This document shows positions 55,542-63,370 of a stretch of 64,000 nucleotides of DNA, piece by piece. Made by a program: the position numbers and the translations under genes. Source of the stretch: Catalinimonas niigatensis (GTDB taxonomy: Bacteria > Bacteroidota > Bacteroidia > Cytophagales > Cyclobacteriaceae); assembly GCF_030506285.1 (NCBI RefSeq), contig NZ_CP119422.1, positions 3,367,001 to 3,431,000 of the forward strand. The letters run 5' to 3'. Under the pieces are notes generated by a model. That model did not search any database, was not told where the DNA came from, and saw only the letters and a program-made list of their open reading frames with translations. Positions within the stretch are counted from its first letter, which is position 1. Every line of letters starts with the position of its first letter.

Positions 55542-56654
55542 ATGAATAAGCCTCATGATAAAGTAGGGGTGCTGCTGGTCAACCTTGGCACACCCGATAG
55601 TTCGAGTACAGGCGATGTACGTCGTTATCTCCGTGAATTTCTGATGGACAAGCGCGTGGTAGATTATCCGCTGATTCCCCGCTGGATGCTGGTCAACCTG
55701 ATCATTGCACCCTTCAGAGCACCCAAATCTGCCAAAGAATACCGTAAGCTATGGCAGGAACGTGGCTCTCCTCTCAAATTTTATGGAGAAGATGTGACAG
55801 CGCTTTTACAAAAAGAATTGGGTGACCGTTATGTGGTGAAGCTTGCCATGCGTTATCAGAATCCAAGTATCCAGAGTGTACTCAAAGAAATGCAGGATGA
55901 GATGGTAAGCAGCATCATCTGCATTCCGCTTTTTCCGCAATATGCTTCTGCTACCAATGGCTCAGTCATTGACAGGGTGATGGAAATTACCCGCACCTGG
56001 CAGGTGATTCCCGAGATTAAATTTATCAGCCAGTTCCCGGATCATCCTTTGTTCATTGAGGCACATGCCGAGCGGGCTCAAAAAATCCTGGAAACACAGG
56101 AGTACGACCATTTTTTGTTCAGCTACCATGGTGTGCCGGTAAGTCAGATTAAAAAAGCTTCTTATGGAGACTACTGTCAGACAGGTTCCTGTTGCAATAA
56201 GTATGGCAAACGTAACCAGTATTGTTACCGTGCCCAGTGTTTTCATACCTCACGGGTATTGGCTAAAAAGTTGGGTATTCCTGAAGATAAGTATACGGTT
56301 TCCTTCCAGTCGCGACTGGGCCCTGTGCCCTGGATACGCCCTTACACAGACGAGGTATTGCAAGAATTTGCCAAAGAAGGCAAGAAAAAAATATTGGTGT
56401 TCTCTCCTGCTTTTGTGGCGGACTGCCTGGAAACTACCCTGGAAGTAGGAGAAGAATATAAGCATCAATTTCTGGAAGCCGGTGGAGAGCGCTGGGATCT
56501 GGTAGAAAGCCTGAATGATCATCCGCTTTGGATTGAATGTTTGAAAGATTTAGTATCACAAAACAATGCAATTCATACTACTTCGGAAGAAAAAATACCT
56601 AAGATAAAAACCTCAGAGCCTATTGATAGTTCTATAGACAAACAAAGGCTATAG
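55542..56654 (+). CDS. hemH: Ferrochelatase
   Basis: HemH inserts ferrous iron into protoporphyrin IX, the last step of haem synthesis. The 370 residues contain VLLVNLGTPDSSSTGDVRRY, LREFLMDKRVVD, the catalytic His in FSYHGVP and the second site VFSPAFVADCLETTLE. A cluster of six Cys lies at about residues 210-230 (DYCQTGSCCNKY and YCYRAQC). The C-terminal tail after about 345 is low complexity. A strong terminator follows. Confidence 0.96.
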   Translation: MNKPHDKVGVLLVNLGTPDSSSTGDVRRYLREFLMDKRVVDYPLIPRWMLVNLIIAPFRAPKSAKEYRKLWQERGSPLKFYGEDVTALLQKELGDRYVVKLAMRYQNPSIQSVLKEMQDEMVSSIICIPLFPQYASATNGSVIDRVMEITRTWQVIPEIKFISQFPDHPLFIEAHAERAQKILETQEYDHFLFSYHGVPVSQIKKASYGDYCQTGSCCNKYGKRNQYCYRAQCFHTSRVLAKKLGIPEDKYTVSFQSRLGPVPWIRPYTDEVLQEFAKEGKKKILVFSPAFVADCLETTLEVGEEYKHQFLEAGGERWDLVESLNDHPLWIECLKDLVSQNNAIHTTSEEKIPKIKTSEPIDSSIDKQRL

Positions 56655-56682
56655 TAGCTAAATGTTTGGTTTTGGTTAATTG

Positions 56683-56714
56683 AAAGACACGTAGTGTATG
56701 CTACGTGTCTTTTT
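56683..56714 (+). terminator. Terminator of hemH
   Basis: AAAGACACGTAG (56683-56694) pairs perfectly with CTACGTGTCTTT (56701-56712) around a 6-base loop; the T-run extends to 56714. It separates hemH from the next gene. Confidence 0.9.
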
Positions 56715-56739
56715 GTTATTTTACGCTAAACTCTTTTGG

Positions 56740-57045
56740 ATGATACAATACAATCATACCGTAAACATAGAAATGAGTGTGGAAGCCGACTGGCTAAAAT
56801 GGATGAAAGAAGAGCAAATCCCTAATATCCTGGCAACAGGTATGTTTATGCAGGCCCGCATATTCCGCTTGCTGGATATTGAAGAATCTGCCGGAACAGC
56901 TACTTATGCCGTGCAAATGCTGGCTGAAACCAAAGAGCATCTGGATATTTTTCAAATGAAATATGAGCCTATGCTAGATCAGGCGCATAAAACCCGCTAC
57001 GGCAATCAATCCGTCAGTTTTCGTACGCTGATGAAAGAAGTATGA
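56740..57045 (+). CDS. DUF4286 family protein
   Basis: A 101-residue protein that matches DUF4286 over its length: MIQYNHTVNIEMSVEADWLK, WMKEEQIPNILATGMF, and a C-terminal YGNQSVSFRTLMKEV. Function is unknown; members look like small ferredoxin-like-fold proteins. The ATG at 56740 is preferred because an upstream start at 56698 would lie inside the hemH terminator and add non-family residues. Confidence 0.88.
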   Translation: MIQYNHTVNIEMSVEADWLKWMKEEQIPNILATGMFMQARIFRLLDIEESAGTATYAVQMLAETKEHLDIFQMKYEPMLDQAHKTRYGNQSVSFRTLMKEV

Positions 57046-57140
57046 GAACACACGACAATCTCTGTGCACTGTGAAGTTAGTCTTTAAGAAGATTATCTCA
57101 GACAGGGACTACAGCTATTTCTTCCAAATGAATGTAAGCC

Positions 57141-59333
57141 TCACTCCTCCAGGTATTTTTTTACTTCAGCAAAACTGAAGCTCAGACTTTTTCGGTCAGA
57201 CAGCTTGCTATTTACCCACTCACTAGCCCTGATTATGGCTCCTTTATTTCGGAATTTCCCATGCTGTTGTTGGAGTACCTGATAATAGGACTGCAACTCC
57301 TCAACCTGTCTTCTGTTAAGAGGATCTTCTAAACCGCCCACATCCAATGGAAGTACAATTTTGTCCCTGAACAAAAATTGCAAAGTATCCGCATGAATGC
57401 CCAAGGTCACATTTTTTAGTAGGTGCCTGTTGAATAACTTGGCAGGAGGTATGTGCAGGCTTGTGACAGTAGCTTCAGTAGTACTGTTATATACCCAAAG
57501 GCTATCATCGGAGACAAGTGTTGTGTCTGTGTCGAAAGAAACTTCCCTACCAAACAGCGTTTTTGACTGTATATAGTTGGTAAAGGTTTCCTTTTCGTAC
57601 TGGAAAGGGTGCAATAATCCACCCAGATAGTTTGTATGAGCAATACTGTCTGTCTGCAAAAGTGTTAGCTGTACCTCATTTTCAACAATTGTAGAATCAA
57701 GAATAGTATAAGCAGAGTCAATGAGGTCTCGCCAGTTTTGTCCTGTAGCTAAAGGAAGAAGCGTATCGGCAGTATTTTCTATCCATATACATTTTTCCAT
57801 CAGGTATTCCACCGCAGCATTGTATTCCATCATAAATGCCAGGCTATCCTCATACCACAACTTTAGAGTGAGGGTATCCAGTTTGTTTGCATTTTTATAG
57901 AGATTGTTCCAGCGCAGAGCTTCCAGTTCTTCCTGCTCTGGTGGGACAATGGTAGCGTCACGTCCTATCCGAAAAGCTGTGGCGGAATAGTAGCCAAAAG
58001 ACTGCTTAGTGTCTTCAAAAGGAAGGTTCCTTATCCTGCTTAGCGTAGTTTTGAGTAGGTTTTGTTTGAGCTGAACTTGCTGAAGATGCGTAGTACGATT
58101 GGTTTTTGTATTGCGCAAAGAATCCATCCACTGAAGTTCCTGCCTGACCAGCGAATCCAGAAGCATGGCTTCATAGTAATTTATATATTCGTCTCTGGCA
58201 ATTTCATTTGCCGCCTGGATCAGCAGGTCATTGTGAAAGTGAATCTTCTCTACTTCCTTACCCGTCAGTAAAGAAAAAAAGCTTTTCAAAGTCTCCTCTC
58301 CCTGCTGTTGTGCATTTTTAAGAAGATCAGCCCTATGGGCGTATAACGTAAGCTTTTGTATACAGTATTCTTTTACCTTTTTGGCATCTCTAAAATCTAC
58401 TCTGCCATTGTAATCAATGATTTCAAAACCCGGTATACCTTTTTCAGGAATAAACCAGGGGTTGATGTCTGCATTCAGGATTTGAGGTTCCAGACCAAAA
58501 AAGTGTAGCTCAGAGGATTCTTCATGAAAGTAAAATGAGCTTTCATCCAGGGTAGCAAAGTCAAATCCGGCTTTGACCCATCCCCGCCCTACCATGGCCA
58601 GTTTCTTTTTCCGCTCATCGCGGGGTAGCTCTGAGGTTTGGTCGCTGTGAAAGAAGGTGCTGAAATCTTGGGTATAGGCAAAACCTTCGTCCAGATAAGC
58701 GTAAAAAGCCTGGGGTTGAGCTTGCAAGCGACTGTTATTCAGTACTATGTCATTATACAAAGAGAAGAGTATCTGTTCCTGTTGTCTCTCGTTTGGATTC
58801 CAGTCTGCATCTCGGTTTTTATCATTCTCTTCACGCCATAAGTACTCAATTACTTTGTCATAGTACATATTATCGATCAGCGCACCATGATGATATTCAA
58901 GTTTTTCCAGTATGTTTTTTCTGTCCACATCCTGACGGAAAACTCTTCTCCAGTTGTTGATTTCGCCGCTGATCTCTCTCAGTTCTGCATATGCCCTGAC
59001 CCGTTCCTCTCGGGGAGTTTGCTGAAACTGATATAGGTTGTACAAAGCATGTTTGAGATCGGCATACGTCAGCCTGGCCTGGTCGTTTAATGAATCCTCA
59101 TAAATTAAATTCAGCCTGGACTCATCAATGGAGGCGATGACTTCACCATAATATTCTGCGGTGACAAGCTGACCAATCGCTCGTACTTCTGTCACCATAT
59201 TGGTGGTGGTACCCAGCTTAAGGCCTCCTCCGAAGATGCCGAATGGGTTCCACAGGAAAATTAATACCACCAACGCCACGATCAGGAGAGCGTCCAGGAT
59301 AAATCTCCAGTTTTTGAGTAGCAGGCTAATCAT
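57141..59333 (-). CDS. Large membrane-anchored DUF4230-type protein
   Basis: The 730-residue product has one N-terminal membrane helix (about 12-30) preceded by Lys and Arg, so the remainder faces the periplasm. Two stretches read as DUF4230: MVTEVRAIGQLVTAEYYGEV (about 46-65) and GRGWVKAGFDFATLDESSFY with PQILNADINPWF (about 270-320). The long helical rest (about 380-730) has no recognised domain. It is the last gene of a four-gene operon; its start overlaps the stop of the DUF4230 lipoprotein gene by eight bases. An ATG at 59333 is chosen over a GTG one codon earlier. Function is unknown. Confidence 0.8.
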   Translation of the reverse strand: MISLLLKNWRFILDALLIVALVVLIFLWNPFGIFGGGLKLGTTTNMVTEVRAIGQLVTAEYYGEVIASIDESRLNLIYEDSLNDQARLTYADLKHALYNLYQFQQTPREERVRAYAELREISGEINNWRRVFRQDVDRKNILEKLEYHHGALIDNMYYDKVIEYLWREENDKNRDADWNPNERQQEQILFSLYNDIVLNNSRLQAQPQAFYAYLDEGFAYTQDFSTFFHSDQTSELPRDERKKKLAMVGRGWVKAGFDFATLDESSFYFHEESSELHFFGLEPQILNADINPWFIPEKGIPGFEIIDYNGRVDFRDAKKVKEYCIQKLTLYAHRADLLKNAQQQGEETLKSFFSLLTGKEVEKIHFHNDLLIQAANEIARDEYINYYEAMLLDSLVRQELQWMDSLRNTKTNRTTHLQQVQLKQNLLKTTLSRIRNLPFEDTKQSFGYYSATAFRIGRDATIVPPEQEELEALRWNNLYKNANKLDTLTLKLWYEDSLAFMMEYNAAVEYLMEKCIWIENTADTLLPLATGQNWRDLIDSAYTILDSTIVENEVQLTLLQTDSIAHTNYLGGLLHPFQYEKETFTNYIQSKTLFGREVSFDTDTTLVSDDSLWVYNSTTEATVTSLHIPPAKLFNRHLLKNVTLGIHADTLQFLFRDKIVLPLDVGGLEDPLNRRQVEELQSYYQVLQQQHGKFRNKGAIIRASEWVNSKLSDRKSLSFSFAEVKKYLEE

Positions 59334-59961
59334 CACTTGCAGTATCTTCTTCTGCCGGAAGCAGGTTTACCTGATCAATCAACAGTTCATCACTTTTAAA
59401 AGAAATGTAAATTTCTTCATAACCCAATGCTTTGAGCAGTTGCACCAGCAAAGTACGCGTGTGTTCCTGCGTGGTTTCTACGATGCCCATGTACGCCAGA
59501 TTGCTGCGGATGTCCAATTCTGCCTGCCGGAAGAATTCTTCCTGATCCTCGATGCTGATGGTATTCAAAAAAGCCCTGGTATCGGAGATCAGGGAGTCTT
59601 CCACAAAGCTGGAAGGTGGATAAGAAAAATTGATTACTTTGACCGGAGGTAAGCTCAGGGTGATGCGCTTATCTTCTATCTCAATATCATCCGCATTGAT
59701 TTTACTCAGATCGATACCTGATTTAATTTTTGCCTGTGAATAAGCCAGAAAGCGGGCTTCACTCAGCTTGATAAACCACGATAGCTTCTTGGTTTTGGTA
59801 CCATGCACAATTTTGTCTACAGTAAACTCCGTCGTGGCTAAGTCACTGGCATTCTGTATTTTACCCACTACCAACCCCCGCTGGTCCTGCTGACAGGCAC
59901 TCACTACCAGCAGTCCGATCAGCAGCAGAAAATTCCCGGTATTTCGTCTTCTCTTTCCCAT
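59326..59961 (-). CDS. DUF4230 lipoprotein
   Basis: The 211-residue product begins MGKRRRNTGNF and has a lipobox VSAC with Cys23. The body matches DUF4230 (SDLATTEFTVDKIV, AKIKSGIDLSKINADDIEIE, RITLSLPPVKVI), a family of unknown function. Ser/Asp-rich end. The gene overlaps its neighbours on both sides: one base with the murein hydrolase gene (TGATG) and eight bases with the next DUF4230 gene. Confidence 0.85.
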   Translation of the reverse strand: MGKRRRNTGNFLLLIGLLVVSACQQDQRGLVVGKIQNASDLATTEFTVDKIVHGTKTKKLSWFIKLSEARFLAYSQAKIKSGIDLSKINADDIEIEDKRITLSLPPVKVINFSYPPSSFVEDSLISDTRAFLNTISIEDQEEFFRQAELDIRSNLAYMGIVETTQEHTRTLLVQLLKALGYEEIYISFKSDELLIDQVNLLPAEEDTASDD

Positions 59962-62297
59962 CAGACTCTGAATTTTTGATGAATTTCCTTAACAGTATTG
60001 AAGAGACAGCGAGCGATTCTTCGCTGCCCTTCCGAACTCAGTAGAAACTGCGCTTCCAGCCGGTTATCATAAAACAGATTCTCTACCAGAAAAGCTGGAC
60101 ACTTGGTTTTTCGCAACACATAGAAAGTCTCTCGCTCATCCTTTTTTTCCATGTCTTCATCATCATCGCTCATGTCCTGCCTGAATTTGAATTCGGGAAA
60201 ATCATGCTTATACCATTTGGCAGCAATGCTGGCCAGTTCATCGCTTTTGGTTTGTCCTACGCTGGTCCAGACCTCAAAGCCTCGTGCCTGGTTTCCCTCA
60301 CCTTCCAGCACTGTACTGGCAGCGTTGCTATGAATAGAGAGAAAATAACAGTTTGGGTATTGGGCACACAGGGCATTGGCCTGTGCTACCCTTTCCTTCA
60401 GAGGGATGTCTTCTACCGTATCTACTGTCAGATTGTGGTAGGGAATACCTGTCTCATCCAGCAACTCAATCAAAAACCTTCCGATCTTACGATTGATCTC
60501 TCCTTCATAAATCTGCGTACCATCCGAAAATGTATATCGTTTTCCCGTAGAAGTAGCAGTAGTGTATTTTCCATCTTTGATGCCTCCATGTCCGGCATCT
60601 ATGATTGGAACCAAGCCGGTAGTGAGCGTTTTGACGGATATGACTTCAACTGACCTATATTTTTCGTAAGCAGCCTTTAGCCTGATATCATATTTATTCT
60701 CTTTGTAGCCTCTGCCATTGTAGCCATAAGCAAAAGTAGCCCAGTCATAGTTACCATGATTATCCTCAGAGATATATTCTATGAGGCGTTTGCCTCTGGC
60801 CGTTTTGGTCTTAATAAAATCCAGGAAGTCGAGGAAATGATAGTACTCTGAAGCAGCTTGTTTTTGCTCAAAATCCTGAAAATCAGTGTAGAAATAAGAG
60901 TTTCCTTCGGCTACTTTTTTTGGATTAATTCTTCCTTTGATGTTATGCTCCAGATTTTCGCCCAGGATCTGGAATAAGCCCCAGGAGGCAGCGTAAACTG
61001 CAGCTTTAGGATCTAATTTTTTGGCCTCCTCCAGGCGGGTAAACTCGCCAGTACCTCCTTTATAATGCTTGGTGGTCCATTTTTCATAAAGGATATGGGG
61101 ATAATCTTTTTGAAACGTTTGTGGGTCTTTGCCGGATGCTTTCAGCCAATACCAGAATTTATGTCCTTCAAAAAGGATTTTGGGACGCCCATCCGGAAGA
61201 TGCCCTCTACCTGAGGATTCTACCTCAACAATGGCTTTCACTACCGGCATAGCCAGCTTGATCCCCGTCTCTTCCTGCAGGTAAACCAATGCTTTCTCAA
61301 TTTCTTCATCACTAAGCACCTTACTGAACAGATTATCCCTGATCTGAACAAACATACTTTTTGGCTCATTGGCTTCTTCAGGAGCTTTCAGAGACAATGT
61401 TTTTCGTAGGTTGGCCAAAGAAGTGGGTTTTTCATCACTTTCCATCCGTGAGAAATCCCTTTCCTCATCGATAAAAGCATCATCATCTTCCTCAAGTTGA
61501 TTGGTAAATGCGTCGGACTGCTGTTTTTCTGAAGAAGAGTTGGAAGCAGGAGGGCTCCATCGTTTCTGGAGATATCTTAACGATTTGTCACCAAAATAAA
61601 ATGCGATCATCATCAGAAAGGCAGTCTCAAAAAACTCAAACTGTTGCCTTACCAGCGCCAGTTCGTTGGCAGTATATTCACTTCCGAAGCTTACAATCAA
61701 TAAAGAAAGACCACCGAAAAGTAAGGTAAAGGCTATCATCCCCCGAACGGTACCCGGCGGTAAACCGAAGGTCTGGCTGCGGTAAGGGTTTTTGTCGGGA
61801 CCCTTGGCATCTTCGGGGTTCACCGGATACCCCATCTTTGCCATTTCACGCGCCTCAAAAATCTTATCCCAGTCTTTGTCGGTGAGCCCGTAGTTGATGT
61901 TAAAATTATACACCGCCCACATGAAATACCTCAGAAATACGGCGATCCAGATAATGGAAACCACCAGGCCCACTGCCTGAAAGAGATTTCCATGTTCTAT
62001 GTAAACAAACAAACCACCCAACAGACCTAATGCCGTCAGCAATAAGGTAAGGACGCCCGTGCCGGCAAAGAAGAATTTATGGTAGGGATTACCGCTTTCT
62101 GATTTCCCTTTAATCTCTGTATGAATGTACTTAAAAACTGCGGCATAGATTAAGCTTAAACCAATGATCACGACCATGCCTATAGGAAAGACATAGGTAG
62201 CGCCATCTATACCCCATAAGATAAAGACGATGACAGCCAGTGTGATTATGGTGATGAATCCGACATGAATCCATAGAATTTTTGAAGAGGCTTTCAT
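59961..62297 (-). CDS. Membrane protein fusing N-acetylmuramidase and N-acetylmuramoyl-L-alanine amidase domains
   Basis: The 778 residues hold about six membrane helices (8-29, 34-56, 74-98, 105-128, 187-205, 222-237), a charged linker (250-320), a phage-type N-acetylmuramidase domain (about 340-540: VKAIVEVESSGRG with Glu358/Glu360, ILFEGHKFW, AASWGLFQILG), and an Amidase_3 zinc amidase (about 562-775) with ligands His570 (DAGHGG), Glu600 and His656 (SIHSNAA) and catalytic Glu739 (FLVENLF). Both enzymes look intact. Positive charges after helices 2, 4 and 6 predict a cytoplasmic C-terminus, which is odd for murein hydrolases. The ATG overlaps the upstream stop by four bases. Confidence 0.88.
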   Translation of the reverse strand: MKASSKILWIHVGFITIITLAVIVFILWGIDGATYVFPIGMVVIIGLSLIYAAVFKYIHTEIKGKSESGNPYHKFFFAGTGVLTLLLTALGLLGGLFVYIEHGNLFQAVGLVVSIIWIAVFLRYFMWAVYNFNINYGLTDKDWDKIFEAREMAKMGYPVNPEDAKGPDKNPYRSQTFGLPPGTVRGMIAFTLLFGGLSLLIVSFGSEYTANELALVRQQFEFFETAFLMMIAFYFGDKSLRYLQKRWSPPASNSSSEKQQSDAFTNQLEEDDDAFIDEERDFSRMESDEKPTSLANLRKTLSLKAPEEANEPKSMFVQIRDNLFSKVLSDEEIEKALVYLQEETGIKLAMPVVKAIVEVESSGRGHLPDGRPKILFEGHKFWYWLKASGKDPQTFQKDYPHILYEKWTTKHYKGGTGEFTRLEEAKKLDPKAAVYAASWGLFQILGENLEHNIKGRINPKKVAEGNSYFYTDFQDFEQKQAASEYYHFLDFLDFIKTKTARGKRLIEYISEDNHGNYDWATFAYGYNGRGYKENKYDIRLKAAYEKYRSVEVISVKTLTTGLVPIIDAGHGGIKDGKYTTATSTGKRYTFSDGTQIYEGEINRKIGRFLIELLDETGIPYHNLTVDTVEDIPLKERVAQANALCAQYPNCYFLSIHSNAASTVLEGEGNQARGFEVWTSVGQTKSDELASIAAKWYKHDFPEFKFRQDMSDDDEDMEKKDERETFYVLRKTKCPAFLVENLFYDNRLEAQFLLSSEGQRRIARCLFNTVKEIHQKFRV

Positions 62298-63109
62298 AGT
62301 GTTGTTTGGAGTTTACTGCGCTCAAACCAGTCTTCATCTATGATGTTGATCTTCACCTCTTCACCTGATTTGAGCAATGCACTGATGGTTTTATAAAATC
62401 TTTCGTAAGCTAGTCTGGATTGGGTAATCATCTTTGTAGGACTGGAGGCATTGATGCCATCGGCAATTAGTAAACATCCTTCGGTATCCACATGTGTATT
62501 GCCTACGTGTAAGTAGACATTCTTGAAGCCCGGTATATTTTTGATTTCCAGATGAAAATCAAACCAGGGACGAGACGCCCTGTATTTAATGGTGAGTGGG
62601 CTGAGGGATTCGTTAAAATTTAGTGGGTAAATACCTTCTGGAACGCGGGTTTCTCCAGCCACTTTTTCTTTCCGAAAAGTGTCTTCCAGGGTGTAGGCGA
62701 AGAACTTTTTGCGTATGAACAACAGGCCCAGGGTAGACTCCCCATCATCAAGGTACCGCAGTACAGTTAAAGTACTGGCAGACAGAGCGGTATAACTTTC
62801 ATCCTGAGCATTCAGTTGCTGTTCAAGTTGCATGATTTTTTGTTGCAGCTGATCTGGTTGGGGTGAAGCCGGTATGGAAGGAGCGGTCTTCTGAGGGGTA
62901 GGTGGCAAGTTTGCAGCAGTATCTTTTTTTTCATCCCCACGAAACAAACTACTGATGGACTGAAAGCCTTTTTGCAGCAGCGCGATGATGTAGCCAATAA
63001 AACCTATGATCCACAACCAAACCTCTTCCAGCAACTCAGGATTGGTGAGAAATAGCAAAATAGCGATCGTGAGAAGCGCTATAAACAATAATGCCGCAAG
63101 GCGTGCCAA
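62294..63109 (-). CDS. Membrane-hairpin DUF5675 protein
   Basis: The 271-residue product has two N-terminal membrane helices (about 4-22 and 30-46), a Pro-rich linker, a short coiled coil (86-104) and a DUF5675 domain (about 113-257: GLLFIRKKFFAYTLED, VPEGIYPL, HVGNTHVDTEGCLLI). His201 and Cys212 in the last motif recall the His/Cys pair of L,D-transpeptidases, though I cannot show homology. DUF5675 is often found near phage-type endolysins. It is the first gene of the operon. The start is TTG at 63109, the only option after an in-frame stop. Confidence 0.82.
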   Translation of the reverse strand: MARLAALLFIALLTIAILLFLTNPELLEEVWLWIIGFIGYIIALLQKGFQSISSLFRGDEKKDTAANLPPTPQKTAPSIPASPQPDQLQQKIMQLEQQLNAQDESYTALSASTLTVLRYLDDGESTLGLLFIRKKFFAYTLEDTFRKEKVAGETRVPEGIYPLNFNESLSPLTIKYRASRPWFDFHLEIKNIPGFKNVYLHVGNTHVDTEGCLLIADGINASSPTKMITQSRLAYERFYKTISALLKSGEEVKINIIDEDWFERSKLQTTL

Positions 63110-63133
63110 GGTTGATTAGGTAGTTGGTCTAAC

Positions 63134-63163
63134 CAAAGTTATAAAAATTAAAGAAATTTGAAA
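63134..63163 (-). promoter_or_regulatory. Candidate promoter of the DUF5675-muramidase/amidase-DUF4230 operon
   Basis: The minus strand reads TAACTTTG (63141-63134), a perfect TAnnTTTG match, with TTTC (63163-63160) 18 bases upstream as a weak -33 box. A small dyad TTGGT-CTA-ACCAA (63124-63136) overlaps the -7 box and could be an operator. Confidence 0.5.
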
Positions 63164-63234
63164 GTTTTTACTAGGTATAATTTCTCATTCATAACTACGC
63201 TTCATACTATCCTACCAACTACTGCTCAAAGTCA

Positions 63235-63277
63235 GATTGTCGCAATGAAATTGCCACAGTGGATTGTCGCAATGAAA
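63235..63277. repeat. 16-bp direct repeat, possible insertion-sequence end remnant
   Basis: GATTGTCGCAATGAAA occurs at 63235-63250 and again at 63262-63277, period 27. Repeated TGTCGCAATGAAA-like blocks recall the multiple terminal repeats of IS21-type elements, but no transposase gene or second end is present. A run of eight G (63297-63304) follows. Confidence 0.5.
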
Positions 63278-63370
63278 ATGAAGTGCTGCTAACAGCGGGG
63301 GGGGTATCCTATTGCCTATATATTCGCTAGTGTCAGAATAGAACTGCCTGTATCATGTATTTCCTTGTCC

